In this document: in pieces, positions 42,228 through 53,105 of the stretch
How positions within the stretch are numbered: the stretch's first letter is position 1
How the letters are laid out: each line of letters begins with the position of its first letter
NCBI GenBank assembly: GCA_030867875.1
Contig: JAOWCC010001589.1
Coordinates: forward strand, 73,493,537 to 73,557,536
From: Actinernus sp. WN-2022
Lineage: Eukaryota > Cnidaria > Anthozoa > Actiniaria > Actinernidae
Length of the DNA: 64,000 nucleotides
Reading direction: 5' to 3'
The notes under the pieces: generated by a model
Told to the model about the DNA's origin: nothing
The model's input: the letters and a program-made list of their open reading frames with translations, nothing else
Databases searched by the model: none
Position numbers and translations under genes: made by a program

Positions 42228-42605
42228 ATGTTCACACCATACAAAAAAAACAGAGTTCCTGAGAAGAGGAATCGCTCACTCATTCTGATTGGCTAAAAAT
42301 ACATAGATTAACAGTGGTTTAAAAATGTTAAAATTTAGTGTAATGGTTTGTGACGTTTGCCTTACGAGTAGGAGTATAGCGGCGTTCTAGTTCCGATAAT
42401 CCTTACCTCAGCATTTTCTTGAGAGGTTTTTCTTAATTGAGAACCCTAGCTCTAGGTGGGTAAGATCTTGTTTACTGACCGGTTAGGGTTTTTTTATGGT
42501 TCAGGGTAGGGTTTTAGATAGTTCATGAATTAATTAATTAAGTGAGCGATTCCTCTCCTCAGGTGCTCGTCAAAAAACCTATCTGCTATAGTGTGAACCG
42601 CATGC
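42228..42605. mobile_element. Foldback element
   Basis: The ends gttcacaccatac and its diverged inverse near 42585-42600, plus gaggaatcgctcac against gtgagcgattcctc, define it. It contains gaaccctagctctaggtg, which is also inside the 7147-7655 element. Confidence 0.7.
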
Positions 42606-42796
42606 AATCAGGAGGCCTATCCGTTATGGTTTTCGTGCCGGCATAAAACCTATTGAACATGGCCTAAATAAGTTCGTAAATACCAAACATAAACTCCGGC
42701 AGACGCTGGTCATATATTGTTCTTGAGCAGGTGTTGATATCCAATCACGTGCCGAAGCTTTGTACGAATACCAATAAACTGCAACTTTTTAGTTGA

Positions 42797-42892
42797 AAGA
42801 AGAAAGAAGAGAGAAGAGAGAAGAGAGAAGAGAGAAGAGAGAAGAGAGAAGAGAGAAGAGAGAAGAGAGAAGAGAGAAGAGAGAAGAAAAAG
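42797..42892. repeat. (GAGAAGA)n microsatellite
   Basis: About thirteen copies of a 7-bp unit. The low-complexity open frame on the minus strand over it is a by-product. Confidence 0.95.
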
Positions 42893-43272
42893 TCAAACGA
42901 CGGAGACGTTTGGATCGGAGTTATAGAGGAATTTAAATTACCATAGTCGGTTTTAGAGAACGCTTTGATCTCGGGTCTGCTGAATTTGAAGAACAAGTTA
43001 AAATTTATTACAGTTCAAGAGAAAATGAAACACCTCAGTTTTGCAGAACAATTTGCTGCCCGTCGCGTCTTGGTTATTCCGCGGCTGATCAGTAATTGTT
43101 TCCTGAAAACCTTGGTCCTTTTGCATCAGTTAGACAAATAAATTCGTAGACTGGAAGGTTTCTGTCGTTATGGTCCTTATTTCAATATGAAAGAGTTATT
43201 AAATGGCATAGGTATACGATTGGTTCCGGATGACTTCGTGTGTTAGAGCCTATCATACGATAACACTTAGTC

Positions 43273-43725
43273 AGGGAGGCGTCACATATTGATTTTTCCA
43301 CGAGAAACGTCCAGCGAAGTTTCTTTTTCAACCCCATCCCCCCTTAGAAACGTCAGAGTTATTTATCAATTCTATTTTTCAAAAGGCAAACACTACCGCT
43401 TTCCATTCATGTCCGCCTTTTTATTCTAACTTAAACAACTTGTCACAACCTCAGCTGGGTCCCATTTGGTGGGAATGGAACGTTGAATTCATCGTGAAGC
43501 TTTGAATGTCGGCGAGTTCTCAAAAACTTAGGAAATTAGATACGATAGCTGTGGAACAACCGCAATCTGCCATTTCTCTTCAGGAGTCTTTACATATCAT
43601 CGCAGAAATATGTGATGTTTCTGAAAACTATTGCTTTCTCCACGGAGAAACGTCACAGGTCAAACCCCCACCCCCAAACTTCGCTGGACGTTTCACGTGG
43701 AAAAATCGATATGTGACGCTTCCCT
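43273..43725. mobile_element. MITE with AGGGAGGCGTCACAT ends
   Basis: Left AGGGAGGCGTCACATATTGA and right AGGGAAGCGTCACATATCGA (inverted), with arms continuing through acgtccagcgaagttt. The ends share the AGGGA(N)GTCA pattern with 37229-37553 and 54936-55261. Confidence 0.8.
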
Positions 43726-44189
43726 AAAAGAATAAATAAATGCATCATTAGAGATAAACTACAGGGCCCGGTACCCCGGGATTAAATCGCTAACCCGAGC
43801 GTACAGATTACAATTACAGATTTAGCGCTACACTATAGGGATAAAGCTGCCCTTGCTTCAAACAACCGGGCCCAGATGAAAAGAGAAGAAAAACAAAAGG
43901 AAAAACACAATGCAGAATAGAAGAGTCTGCACTCTGCATGAACAAAAGCATCATGAATACAATACCTCAGGCATGCACTTGAATTTCAACACATTCAATG
44001 CGGCGAGTTAATTTAAATTTGCCATATAGTACTTTACTGTAATGCTAAAATTACTTAATTCCCACCAGGAATAAAGTAGTTAAATACTCTTTCATAAGTA
44101 CCTACTGTAGGTCGAAAATTTCGTTCCCACTTCATATAATAGATACAGAATGAGTAGCCGTGCTTTATGGGATTTACGGCAAGCGAGTT

Positions 44190-44483
44190 TGTAAATCCCA
44201 TAAAGCACGGACACGAATAGACCCTTCCACGATTTTTTTGAACTTTTGATATATACGTATAACAGCAAAACCGTCGATATTGCTGAAAGGAGCACCTCGA
44301 AGTTAGTCAATTTTCCGAGTTTGCGGGCCTGTATCTTTGCTCCTATTCAAGATATAACTCTCAAATTTGCGATTTTGACTCAGGCTAATTTCGAGGTGAT
44401 CTTTTTAGTAGTATCGACGATTTTGCTGTTATACGTATATATCAAAAGTTCAAAAAACCGTGGAAGGCCGTATTCTGTATCGA
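44190..44483. mobile_element. Foldback MITE
   Basis: Arms ccacgatttttttgaacttt (44227) against aaaagttcaaaaaaccgtgg (about 44447), continuing through atatacgtataacagcaaaa. Opposed ORFs mirror each other. Confidence 0.8.
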
Positions 44484-44771
44484 ACTTATCAAACGTTTAG
44501 ATGTATAGAGTCATGTTTTCAGCGGTTATTTTAGCGATACGACTTATTTCGGACGAGAAAACTGAAGCCGGCAAAAGTTTATGTAAATCAGGACGAAATG
44601 CCTAGCAGATTTAAAGATCACTTGTCGCTCAGTGATTTCCTTTGTTTTTGCTTCATGAATTATTTTATAAATGGGGGTCTGAATAATCCGTAATCCTGGG
44701 TAAATGTTGGAAATAATCTGTATCCTATTTTGTAAGCGACAATATCCGTAAGTTATCAATGTGATAAAAAG

Positions 44772-45525
44772 AGCTTATTACACGGAAAGTTGTGTAATAC
44801 GGCTGGGTATTTTTACGAGTCAGTTTTATTTTTTCGAGCCTGAAAGGCGAGAAAAAATAAAATTGACGAGTAAAAATTCCCAGCCGTATTACACAACTCT
44901 TCGTGTAATAAATTGTTTATTATACGACAGCTAACACGAACAAAACATGTTTGTTTTCGCTTACCTTACTGCTCTGTTTGAAGAAAATCTTGAGAGAAGA
45001 AATCTCGAGAGAAGAAATCTCGAGAGAAGAAATCTCGAGAGAAGAAATCTCGAGAGAAGAAATCTCTCAGCCCAATGTCGGGGGCGACTTGGCGTTTTCG
45101 AGTGCAAATACGGGCTAAAACGAGTGCAAATATGAGACGGTATTACACGGGTCACAAACCGGTTTGCACAGGTTTATTCAACACTTAAAAGGTTTTGTAA
45201 GCGCGCGAGCCAATCGAAATGGGGCTGTTTGAGTAACAGCCAATCAGCTTTTAGCGCGCGAAAAAAACTTTTCAGTGCGCGCCCGCCCCCGACATTGGGC
45301 TGAGAGATTTCTTCTCTCGAGATTTCTTCTCTCAAGATTTTCTTCAAACAGAGCAGTAAGGTAAGCGAAAACAAACATGTTTTGTTCGTGTTAGCTGTCG
45401 TATAATAAACAATTTATTACACGAAGAGTTGTGTAATACAGCTGGGAATTTTTACTCGTCAATTTAATTTTTTCTCGCCTGATACCCAGCCGTATTACAC
45501 AACTTTCCGTGTAATAAGCTCTTTG
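44772..45525. mobile_element. Nested foldback element with 15-bp array
   Basis: Arms of about 300 bp: ttattacacggaaagttgtg at the left and its inverse at the right end. Each arm also holds an inner hairpin (tgtgtaatacggctggg copies). The left arm carries about five copies of cgagagaagaaatct (44997-45068), while the right arm carries about two (45303-45340). The two arms are otherwise near identical (gcccaatgtcgggggcg). Confidence 0.85.
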
Positions 45526-45659
45526 TAATCCTAAAATCCAACCCAAATAATCCGTAATCATTTTGATTTAGTTGCCAATATCCGTATCCCTTCTCTGAAA
45601 ACCCTAATATTCCATCATCCTAAAACCCTAACAGGGCCTCATAAATAATTCTTACTGAC

Positions 45660-47309
45660 CCGGTGTCGTAGGGATTTCGCCCCCCCCAGGGATCTCGCCC
45701 TCCCCCTCCCCCGGGGGGGCGAGATCACTAGGGATTTCACCCCCCCGGGGGGCGAGATCACTAGGGATCTCGCCCCCCCTTAGGGATCTCGCCCCCCCAG
45801 TGTAAACAGACTAAGCTGGGGATTTCGTCCCCCCCCCCTCCAATTCTCTCGTACTAAAAGCAAGCTCGTTCGACGTTGCTTTAGCTAAAAACAGCTTTCG
45901 TGATCCAATTGATGTCATACTCGTACTCGTTCGCTGTATTCACTCGTTGGATATCAAGTCTTAGATACATTTCATAAACGTTTATCTTCGATCGTAATTC
46001 TTTTGGTGAAGACTTGATATTTTGAAATAAGAATTGGACGCATTTCAACTTTATCCGTGCATGTTGAAACAAACAACCAAATAGAAACAAGCAAACTGCT
46101 CATATAACAATTTTATTTAAACAATTAAAGTGATATATACACAGCTATTTAAATGTGGCAAGCTCTATTCTCGACGAAGCCTCTTCGATGATCGGGGTGC
46201 GCACGAACTACAGAGCCACTCAACGCTTGTATGGTCTTGTATCAAATTGGCGACCAACACACTTCTGGTGAAACCAGTCACCACACAGACTGCACTCCAC
46301 CATGTCGCCGAACGCTTCTGGTAACTTGCAATTGCAGTAATTCTCGATGGCGACGCTTTTGTGTGCTCTCTCAATCACTCTAGCCTTGCGGGACTTTAAT
46401 GGTTTGGTTTTTAATACAGGCACAAGCACGACTTAATAAAAAGCCAATTAACAGCTCTTAGCCAAAAATAGTGTAACAGAAGAACGACAACATTTGTGGC
46501 TTGCTCTACAGATTTGTTCTAATAAGTCGAATATCCCAAAATCGCTAGAAATGCCTCTTTAGTATAGAAAGCAACTAATAACTGATGCCGCGTGGGTTTA
46601 CAAATGAGTGACTACGGGCGGGAAACATTGCGGAGTCACTAAAAACTGAGGTAGAACTATTAATATGATTTGTTTGCTATTTAAACAGTTGGGCTAGTTG
46701 CTCTTTTAATTCTCCAATTAGACTGTGAGCTTTGTGAAAAATAAACGAGTCAGGCCCATGCAGGATAACAAATGTTTTTGTCAATCCAAAGAAATCCCGC
46801 CTCTTTGTTTTGGGCGCGCTTGGTTTTTATTACAGGCACAAGCACGACTTGTAAAATAGTGTAACAGATGAACAGCAACATTTTCGGCCTTCCTCTACAG
46901 ATTTGTTCTAATAAGACGAATACCATTGCTTCTCTTTAGTATAGAAAGCAAAAAGAAGACTCCAAAGGCAAAGAATGTCAACAGCGCTAGCTTTGGTTTT
47001 AATGAAGCGGCGTGATTATTACGTTTTTCAAGCGCTGTAATATAGTCAACAATCGTATTTCAAGAGTTCACTTTAGTCTGGTTCCCAATGGTTCGCAGTG
47101 AAGAGGACCGCGATCGATCAATCGTAAGTTTGTTTTATAGGCGGTTTTATTGATTAAGTAATCAAGTGTTGCAACAGTCTTAACAGTGACATATATTAAA
47201 GTTCATGTTCACTCAGCAAATCGTTAGGAGGGGGGGGGGGGCGAAATCCCTGAGGGGGGACCAGTGAGGGGGGCGAGATTACGGGGGGGCGAAATCCCTG
47301 GGACACCGG
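45660..47309. mobile_element. 1.65-kb TIR element carrying a PHD-finger gene fragment
   Basis: Left end CCGGTGTCGTAGGGATTTCG and right end CCGGTGTCCCAGGGATTTCG (inverted), followed inward by C-rich agggatctcgcccccc repeats (45667-45835; inverted at 47228-47300). Inside are a minus-strand PHD-finger pseudogene and a duplicated segment: aggcacaagcacgact at 46417 and 46835, each followed by cagatttgttctaataag. No target duplication is evident and no transposase is recognised. Confidence 0.7.
46165..46429 (-). pseudogene. PHD-finger gene fragment inside TIR element
   Basis: The minus strand from 46429 encodes a basic lead-in (KTKPLKSRKARVIERAH), then YCNCKLPEAFGDMVECSLCG and DWFHQKCV, the C-X-C...C-X2-C...H-X2-C ligands of a PHD finger. 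The final ligand pair (WLCSSC, about 46195-46215) is in another frame after a shift near 46230, so the finger is broken. PHD fingers normally bind histone H3 tails, and they also occur in some eukaryotic transposon proteins. It sits in the middle of the TIR element, so it is either a captured host exon or a relic of the element's own protein. No introns are needed. Confidence 0.75.
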
Positions 47310-48079
47310 TTCAAAACTAATTTCCCCGGAATAGTTTGTCAACCCCAAGTTCCAATGGCCTTGAGTTTGTTCTGGACGGCATGTTTATACCGTGCTTTAC
47401 ATCAGTTTGAAAATGTACGTTGGCAGCTTAATATTTACTGCAAACAGCGTGACAAGCTCTGCGCAAACACCTGCACTTCGTTAATTTTCATTGCGTATTT
47501 CCCAGTCATATCCATTGAAGGATAGACGGTTCAGCAAGCACTTCATCTTCCTTCCATTTCACCTCATCTTCCTTCCATTTCACCTCCTTCCTTCTTGATT
47601 TTGTGGCTACTAAGAAAATGCAGGCAAAAGTAAAAGTAAAGTCATTTTATTTATAGAGGGTAAAACGTTTACCGCTTACATGAAGCTCAGTAATCTTCCT
47701 ACATCCCGTTATCAGAAATGACATGAAGGTCTACCGGTTGACCGTTGGATTATGTAAAGCAGCACCTTCTACTCAGTTACCCTGAGTGAACCCTCAACCT
47801 CTTGCACGTCTGACTGGCGCTAATTAAGGGACTATGCATGTTAGCTGGCTATTTTTAGCATCACAATCACATTCAAACTAATAGAAACTTACAAATAATG
47901 GTTTAGTTTTATTAAAAACTTCTTCATGAGTGAAATGAAACTACAGAAAAGTTATCTGCATGTATGGCTATGCGGATGGAAAATGTTGGGCCAGCGTTTT
48001 TGAGTTTTAAACTTTTGTCTTTGAGTTTAGCCTTATTGAAATTTATAATTTATCATTGGCTGCTCATCGTGCTTGATAT
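47310..48079. other. Intergenic, small tandem only
   Basis: A 21-bp unit, tcatcttccttccatttcac, is repeated twice at about 47542-47586. Nothing else recognised. Confidence 0.4.
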
Positions 48080-48740
48080 ATTCATTTAGCGGAAAATATA
48101 TTTACCGTAAATAAATGTTTCTAACAGTAACAACAATTTAAACAAATTAAACCTAATCACACCATAATACTAATATCCACTTCCTTAAATTCCTTAAGTG
48201 GATGATTGTCGTATCACGTAAATCATTTAAGTATTTTAGACCACGCTCAGAAATATTGAGATATATTGAGGATACAAAAAGTCACGTGACCTATTTTGCC
48301 TTAATAACTCGTTAACGGAACATTGTAGTAATCTTTTCTAAGCTGAGATTGGTAAAAGGCTTTAACCTTAACCATAGAGCGGATTTCAATTGAGTGTCGG
48401 AAGTGTTTTGGTTTTGCGTTTACTAATTAGCTCTCCTATTGGCTGAGAAAGTAAACCAACCAATCAGAATCCAAAGTAAAACCAAACGCAAATTGGTTTT
48501 GGTTTTGCTTTGGTTTCTCATTGGTTCACAGGGAAGCCATTTACGAGTTACTTGTGATTACTCGCTCCTGTGATTGGCTGGCTGTGGGTAGTTTGCGTTT
48601 GGTTTTACTACACTCAACTGAAAACCGCTCTATATCCACTCATTATCCTTATTGTTTCTGTTAAACTCGCAGCCGCTTTTTTGTTTCACTGATTTCGTGG
48701 TCTAAGTCACGTGACAGACCACGTGACACGTTTTACTGCA
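48080..48740. repeat. Old repeat, inverse of 4010-4495, with nested MITE
   Basis: Both sides match the reverse complement of 4010-4495 (aagtggatattagtattatg; cacgtgacagaccacgtgac). Positions 48377-48630 are an insertion absent from the other copy. Confidence 0.65.
48377..48630. mobile_element. MITE with GAGCGGATTTCA ends and TA borders
   Basis: Terminal repeats GAGCGGATTTCAATTGAGTG and GAGCGGTTTTCAGTTGAGTG (inverted), flanked by TA on both sides as for Tc1/mariner-type targets. Inner sequence is rich in ggttttg and ccaatcag. Confidence 0.8.
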
Positions 48741-48858
48741 CACAAACCATTAGGGAGTCCAGAATGATGCGATATCTCTTATCAAATAAGGAAAACAGTT
48801 TTAAAATCCAGGCTTTAACATGCTTGAGTAATGAATACTGCACGAGGCCGGAGGCCGC

Positions 48859-48950
48859 TAGTCTCCTTTGCAGCCCGGCGTTCTTAGTGTCGGTCCCATA
48901 CTCCGGAGGGAGTATGGAACCGACACTAAGAACGGCTGCAAAGGAGACTA
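48859..48950. mobile_element. 92-bp hairpin element
   Basis: TAGTCTCCTTTGCAGCC to its inverse, with gttcttagtgtcggt arms and a ccggag centre. Arms differ by only a few bases. No target duplication was found. Confidence 0.7.
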
Positions 48951-48959
48951 CGTGAATCC

Positions 48960-49559
48960 CGACCTTCCACCCCCCTCCCCCTCCCCCCCCCCCCCCCAAA
49001 AAAAAGGGGGGGAAATACTCACGGTCTTCTAGACAGAGTTCGTGAGTTCAAAAAGGAACACGTCAAAGACTGAGAACAAGAGAAAAGAGATTTCCAGCAG
49101 CAAGTTAGCAAAACTTTAATCTTTCAATAGCTTAAACAATATGTCATTTAACAAGGTTATACAATTCCTCTCCTCCATCCTGGCCATCCCTTTCACTCCA
49201 TTACGTGTTTAAGCCGTTATATCATTGGCTTTAACACAGTCTTAGCTACATGTAAAACTAAAATGTAATACCCATTGTTCCTGTGCATTGCATTGACAAA
49301 CACTGTGTGATTACAAATGTAGAGTTTGCAGTGCACGATGTTTAGACCGGTTCCTAATCTCCTTTACGAAAACACAACAGACCTCACTGAACTGATCTTC
49401 TCCACGCTACACAGAATCGAGGCAATTGGGTAAAGTGAGCTATACAAATTGTGCTACTTTAGTAGTTGATGCCGTACAACAATGAGAGTCGTAAATCAAG
49501 CTAGAACGTCTTTATTTAGGACTCATTCGTTTTACTTGCACATACAACAACGGTCATAG
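48960..49559. other. C/G runs then unassigned sequence
   Basis: C run and A run at 48970-49015. Nothing recognised after it. Confidence 0.4.
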
Positions 49560-49840
49560 CGCAATGTGTGTAGCTGGCTCTGTTCACGACCGAGCCACAG
49601 TACACTAATTAGAAGCATTGGCCTAGTACATCGTGCACTGCGGTGTGACGCAAGATCGGAAACCGTTACAACAAGTGCTAGTGACCAATGGCTTTTTGTC
49701 TGATCTTACGTCACTCGACCAAGACCCCAAATTGCACCGCGGTCGTGAAACAAAATGCACAGGACTTTTATTCAGGAATTATTTCTTTGATTTTAATATA
49801 GACTTTGAAAATTAAACTAAAATGCGGTTAGGGACACTTT
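49560..49840. repeat. Interspersed repeat shared with 6550-6910
   Basis: Opposite orientation relative to the first copy. Shared blocks are listed there; gttagggacactttaac near 49826 may be its end. Confidence 0.6.
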
Positions 49841-50049
49841 AACTGAAGTATTACCGGGCATTATATTCATAATAATAATGCTAACAATATCTTAATTTCA
49901 TGGTCAAGGTATACATGGCAGACCACTAAATGAGGACAGACATTGCCTGTCGTCAGGTTAAAGTGCCTATGAACAATACATTTTTATTTTAGATATCAAT
50001 TCTACATCAAGTGAATAGTAGAATGGTGAAATATATTTTGTTTTGAATG

Positions 50050-50260
50050 CTGTGCCGCTGGGGGCACTTGTATGATAAATGGTATGTACGGCCATGGGGT
50101 CCAGAACCACACCCGATTTTACGAGAATCCCATAAAAGTATTTTTTACGGAAAACTCGGACCCGGAAATCGAAATTAAGTTCAAAACCGGACCCGGTACT
50201 GCCGCACATATGTATTACGTCATAAACAAGAGTGTCCCCCATCCCCACGGGGAGCTGCTG
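50050..50260. repeat. Fragment of a G/C-run-ended element
   Basis: Related to 34362-34965 by cacatatgtattacgtcata and gagtgtccccc. Its left end abuts a TTAAAGTGCCTATGAAC terminus at 49958, probably a broken TTAA-type MITE. Confidence 0.5.
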
Positions 50261-50325
50261 CACCGTGCCGTGCAAGCTAAGAGTCCCAAACATTTTACTG
50301 ACTACAATCAGGAGCCCATAACTGA

Positions 50326-50930
50326 GAGCGTCCATCCCGCATACTAGGCCTATGTCACAGCGTCCATCCCGCATACTAGGCCTATGTCACAGCGTCCATC
50401 CCGCATACTAGGTCTATGTCACAGCGTCCATCCCGCATACTAGGCCTATGTCACAGCGTCCATCCCGCATACTAGGCCTATGTCACAGCGTCCATCCCGC
50501 ATACTAGGCCTATGTCACAGCGTCCATCCCGCATACTACGCCTATGTCACAGCGTCCATCCCACATACTACGCCTATGTCACAGCGTCCATCCCGCATAC
50601 TAGGCCTATGAAACAGCGTCCAACCCGCATACTAGGCCTATGTTACAGCGTCCATCCCGCATACTAGGCCTATGTCACAGTGTCCATACCGCGTACTAGG
50701 CCTATGTCACAGCGTTTTCACAAGTCAGGTTATTTTTAGAACGATTTCCCACTATTGTTGAGTTGCAATTATTCCTAAGGGAATTAAAATCACAAAAGCG
50801 TAGCAGCCATGTTGGTATAAGAAAAGTAGCTAATGAGGCATCTCTTGCTCCGACACTGTTTAATGATCTAAAAATAGCCCAACTTGTGAAAACGCTGTGA
50901 CGGCTATATAGGAGGTATGGACGCTCCTGT
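50326..50930. mobile_element. Foldback element with 12-unit tandem array
   Basis: The right end inverted reads GAGCGTCCATACCTCCTATA then GTCACAGCGTTTTCACAAGT. The left side has the same order, but its first 32 bp are present twelve times. Confidence 0.85.
50328..50711. repeat. 32-bp tandem array, 12 copies
   Basis: Unit starts gcgtccatcccgcatactag and ends cctatgtcaca. Copies differ by single bases (agg/acg, gtcaca/gaaaca). Confidence 0.97.
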
Positions 50931-52582
50931 GGTTATGCAGGTCCAATCACAAATAGGGATACGTTTTTATGCCATCATGGAGTTAGTGCCATTACATTAC
51001 GCTACCAGAAATTCATAATATCACTCGATATTTGTTACCTGTCTACGGAGATCTGCGATTTTGCCCTTTCTTTCTACTTTGCCTTGAGAGCAGCCATCTA
51101 AAGCCCTTACCAAATGAACGAACAACATTTTTCGACCGTTTGTCGTGCCATGTTCAATCGTGTTGTCCAGCATTTTTGCTTCACCAAATGTTGAAATAAG
51201 TTTCCTTGTGGAACAACTCTGCTCGATCAACAATGTTCTATTGTTAAGCGAGTCACACTAACACCGTCAGCCAATCAGAATTCGCCATTTTTTTCTCGTA
51301 CCAGGCTTTGCGCTTTCAACTAACTAACCTTTTCATCTAGCGATTAAATCGGTCTGAACCCTTGTTCGACAAGAACATAATGATTAGTCTATTCACTTTT
51401 ATTATCATCCCTTTAAAGCAGCTGCAGCATTAATCATAATTTTTAATATAAACCCATCGACATTATTACTATTACTTGTTATTATATGGCCATGGATCCC
51501 TAGGAAATCCAGCAATCTGATTGGCTAAAACAGACCGCACAAACTGGTATCAGGACCAGTCTCTACGATGCAGACCATTCTTCTGTATCAAATATTTTGT
51601 ATTTGTCTTTGATTAGTTTTCTTATACTTCGCTTGGTAGTCAGACCTTAAGATTGAAGAACTAAATGAAGAAAACTATTTTAGATTACTAACCAGTTGAA
51701 CCTGTTCAGGATTTGGCAAATGCTACAACTGTTCAGTCCCCTTCATGATCGAGGAGCTCAAACAAACATCGAGAAAGGCGAAGAAAAAATGGTAAGTAGC
51801 ATTTGGAACATAAGAAACTATAATACTTTATCATTGTTCAATTTCTGTGACTTCCCACTGATTTGTTCTTTCACTTCCGGTCATCCGGAACTTCGCCTCA
51901 GACCATCGTGCTAAACTCCATATTAAGGTTTCTCGGCGATGTTTGAATATTCCTCTTTACAGTTCCGGCGCCATATTGAATAGTAACCGCGCAAACACGA
52001 GAACGAGGCTGCCGTTGACCGCGAAATTAAAAGTTCAAACAGCTGTTTTAGTAGTGTTTAGCAATTTCTTCCGACTTTGTTGACAAATGGACGAGCGTAA
52101 CAGCAGCCAGGGCAGTCCTATATATATGATTATCCAAAGAATCAAGGCTAAAGATCTTGGAGAAAGGTCGGATTGAAACTTGGTCTTAAAAGTGTACGCG
52201 TCAGTTATGCGTTGCGTACTACGATCTAATGTCGGAATCGAGGGAAAATAACTAAATAATCCACAAGAATAGAAGAATATCGTATCAGCTCTTGGATCAT
52301 GGTCAATAATAATCGACTTTCGAACCTAACAATACCATCGACGAACTTCATCCAACTGTGTAAGAAAGACTATAAACTACCGCCTTGTTGTCTCAACGCG
52401 TAAGTATCGCCATGTCGTCGCGAAGGGAAGAAACTACAAACAACTAGTCATATCAGTTTTTTTCGAAGGAAATGTGAAACGGTTAGAAAGTAAAAATGAT
52501 AACTTCAAAAAGGCATGAATAATTTACGACCATTTTGTCCAATCAGATGAAGCAAATCACTCACGTGCATGGTCCTTTATAC
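50931..52582. other. Intergenic, no assigned gene
   Basis: Short frames at 51021-51233 (minus) and 51696-51914 (plus) have no domain. A possible donor atg|gtaagtag at 51789 follows a charged frame, but no partner exon was found. Minor CCAAT-type words near 51515. Confidence 0.35.
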
Positions 52583-52935
52583 CCGCCTCACTGGTTAGCT
52601 CAGTTGGTAGAGCACGGTCTAGAGTGCGGGAGGTCGGGGGTTCGAATCCCAGCCGCGTCCTTGGGCAGGGACGTATAAGTCGTTGGCCTTGTCTCCTTCC
52701 TCTTCTAATCTATATTAGGGGGACGTGAAAGAACCTGTTGTGTTATTTCGAGAAAGAGTAGGGATTGTCTCCCAACACAACAGCCTGGTATTCCGCCTGA
52801 GGTACTAACAATCACTCATGATTGTAAACTGCATGGCAGCACATTGCGCCACGTAGCAGTGCGTATCACAAAAATAACCTTGTGGAGCGCATTTGAATAT
52901 ATCCATATAGAATTTGCGCTATATAAATGAATACC
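52583..52935 (+). mobile_element. tRNA-derived SINE
   Basis: The head is tRNA-like: A box tagctcagttggtagagc at 52595-52612 and B box ggttcgaatcc at 52639-52649. An unrelated body follows, with tail gcgcatttgaatatatccat...tttgcgctatataaatga. The acceptor stem halves do not pair, so it is not a tRNA gene. The tail resembles the 3' end of the LINE at about 30380-30430, the likely source of its reverse transcriptase. Confidence 0.85.
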
Positions 52936-52942
52936 TTTTTTT

Positions 52943-53105
52943 ACCCGATAAAACGAAAGGGTCTTTATACAACTTTTCACTGTACGAGTGTGGCCCTATA
53001 TAAAACTTCATGGTTAAGGCATTTTTCCTTTGTTGAACATGAAGTTTTATACAGTTTTAAATAGGGCCACACTCGTACAGTGAAATCGCATAAAGACCCT
53101 CCTAG
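52943..53105. mobile_element. Foldback MITE
   Basis: Arms gggtctttatacaacttttc and inverse gcataaagaccc, with actgtacgagtgtggcccta and its exact inverse. A third partial copy follows at 53140-53185. Confidence 0.8.

Noticed and set aside
50328..50711. CRISPR-like regular array
   Set aside because: Units are contiguous without spacers, and the unit matches the terminus of a foldback element; it is a minisatellite.
52583..52660. Functional tRNA gene
   Set aside because: A and B boxes are present, but the acceptor stem does not pair and a SINE body and LINE-like tail follow directly.
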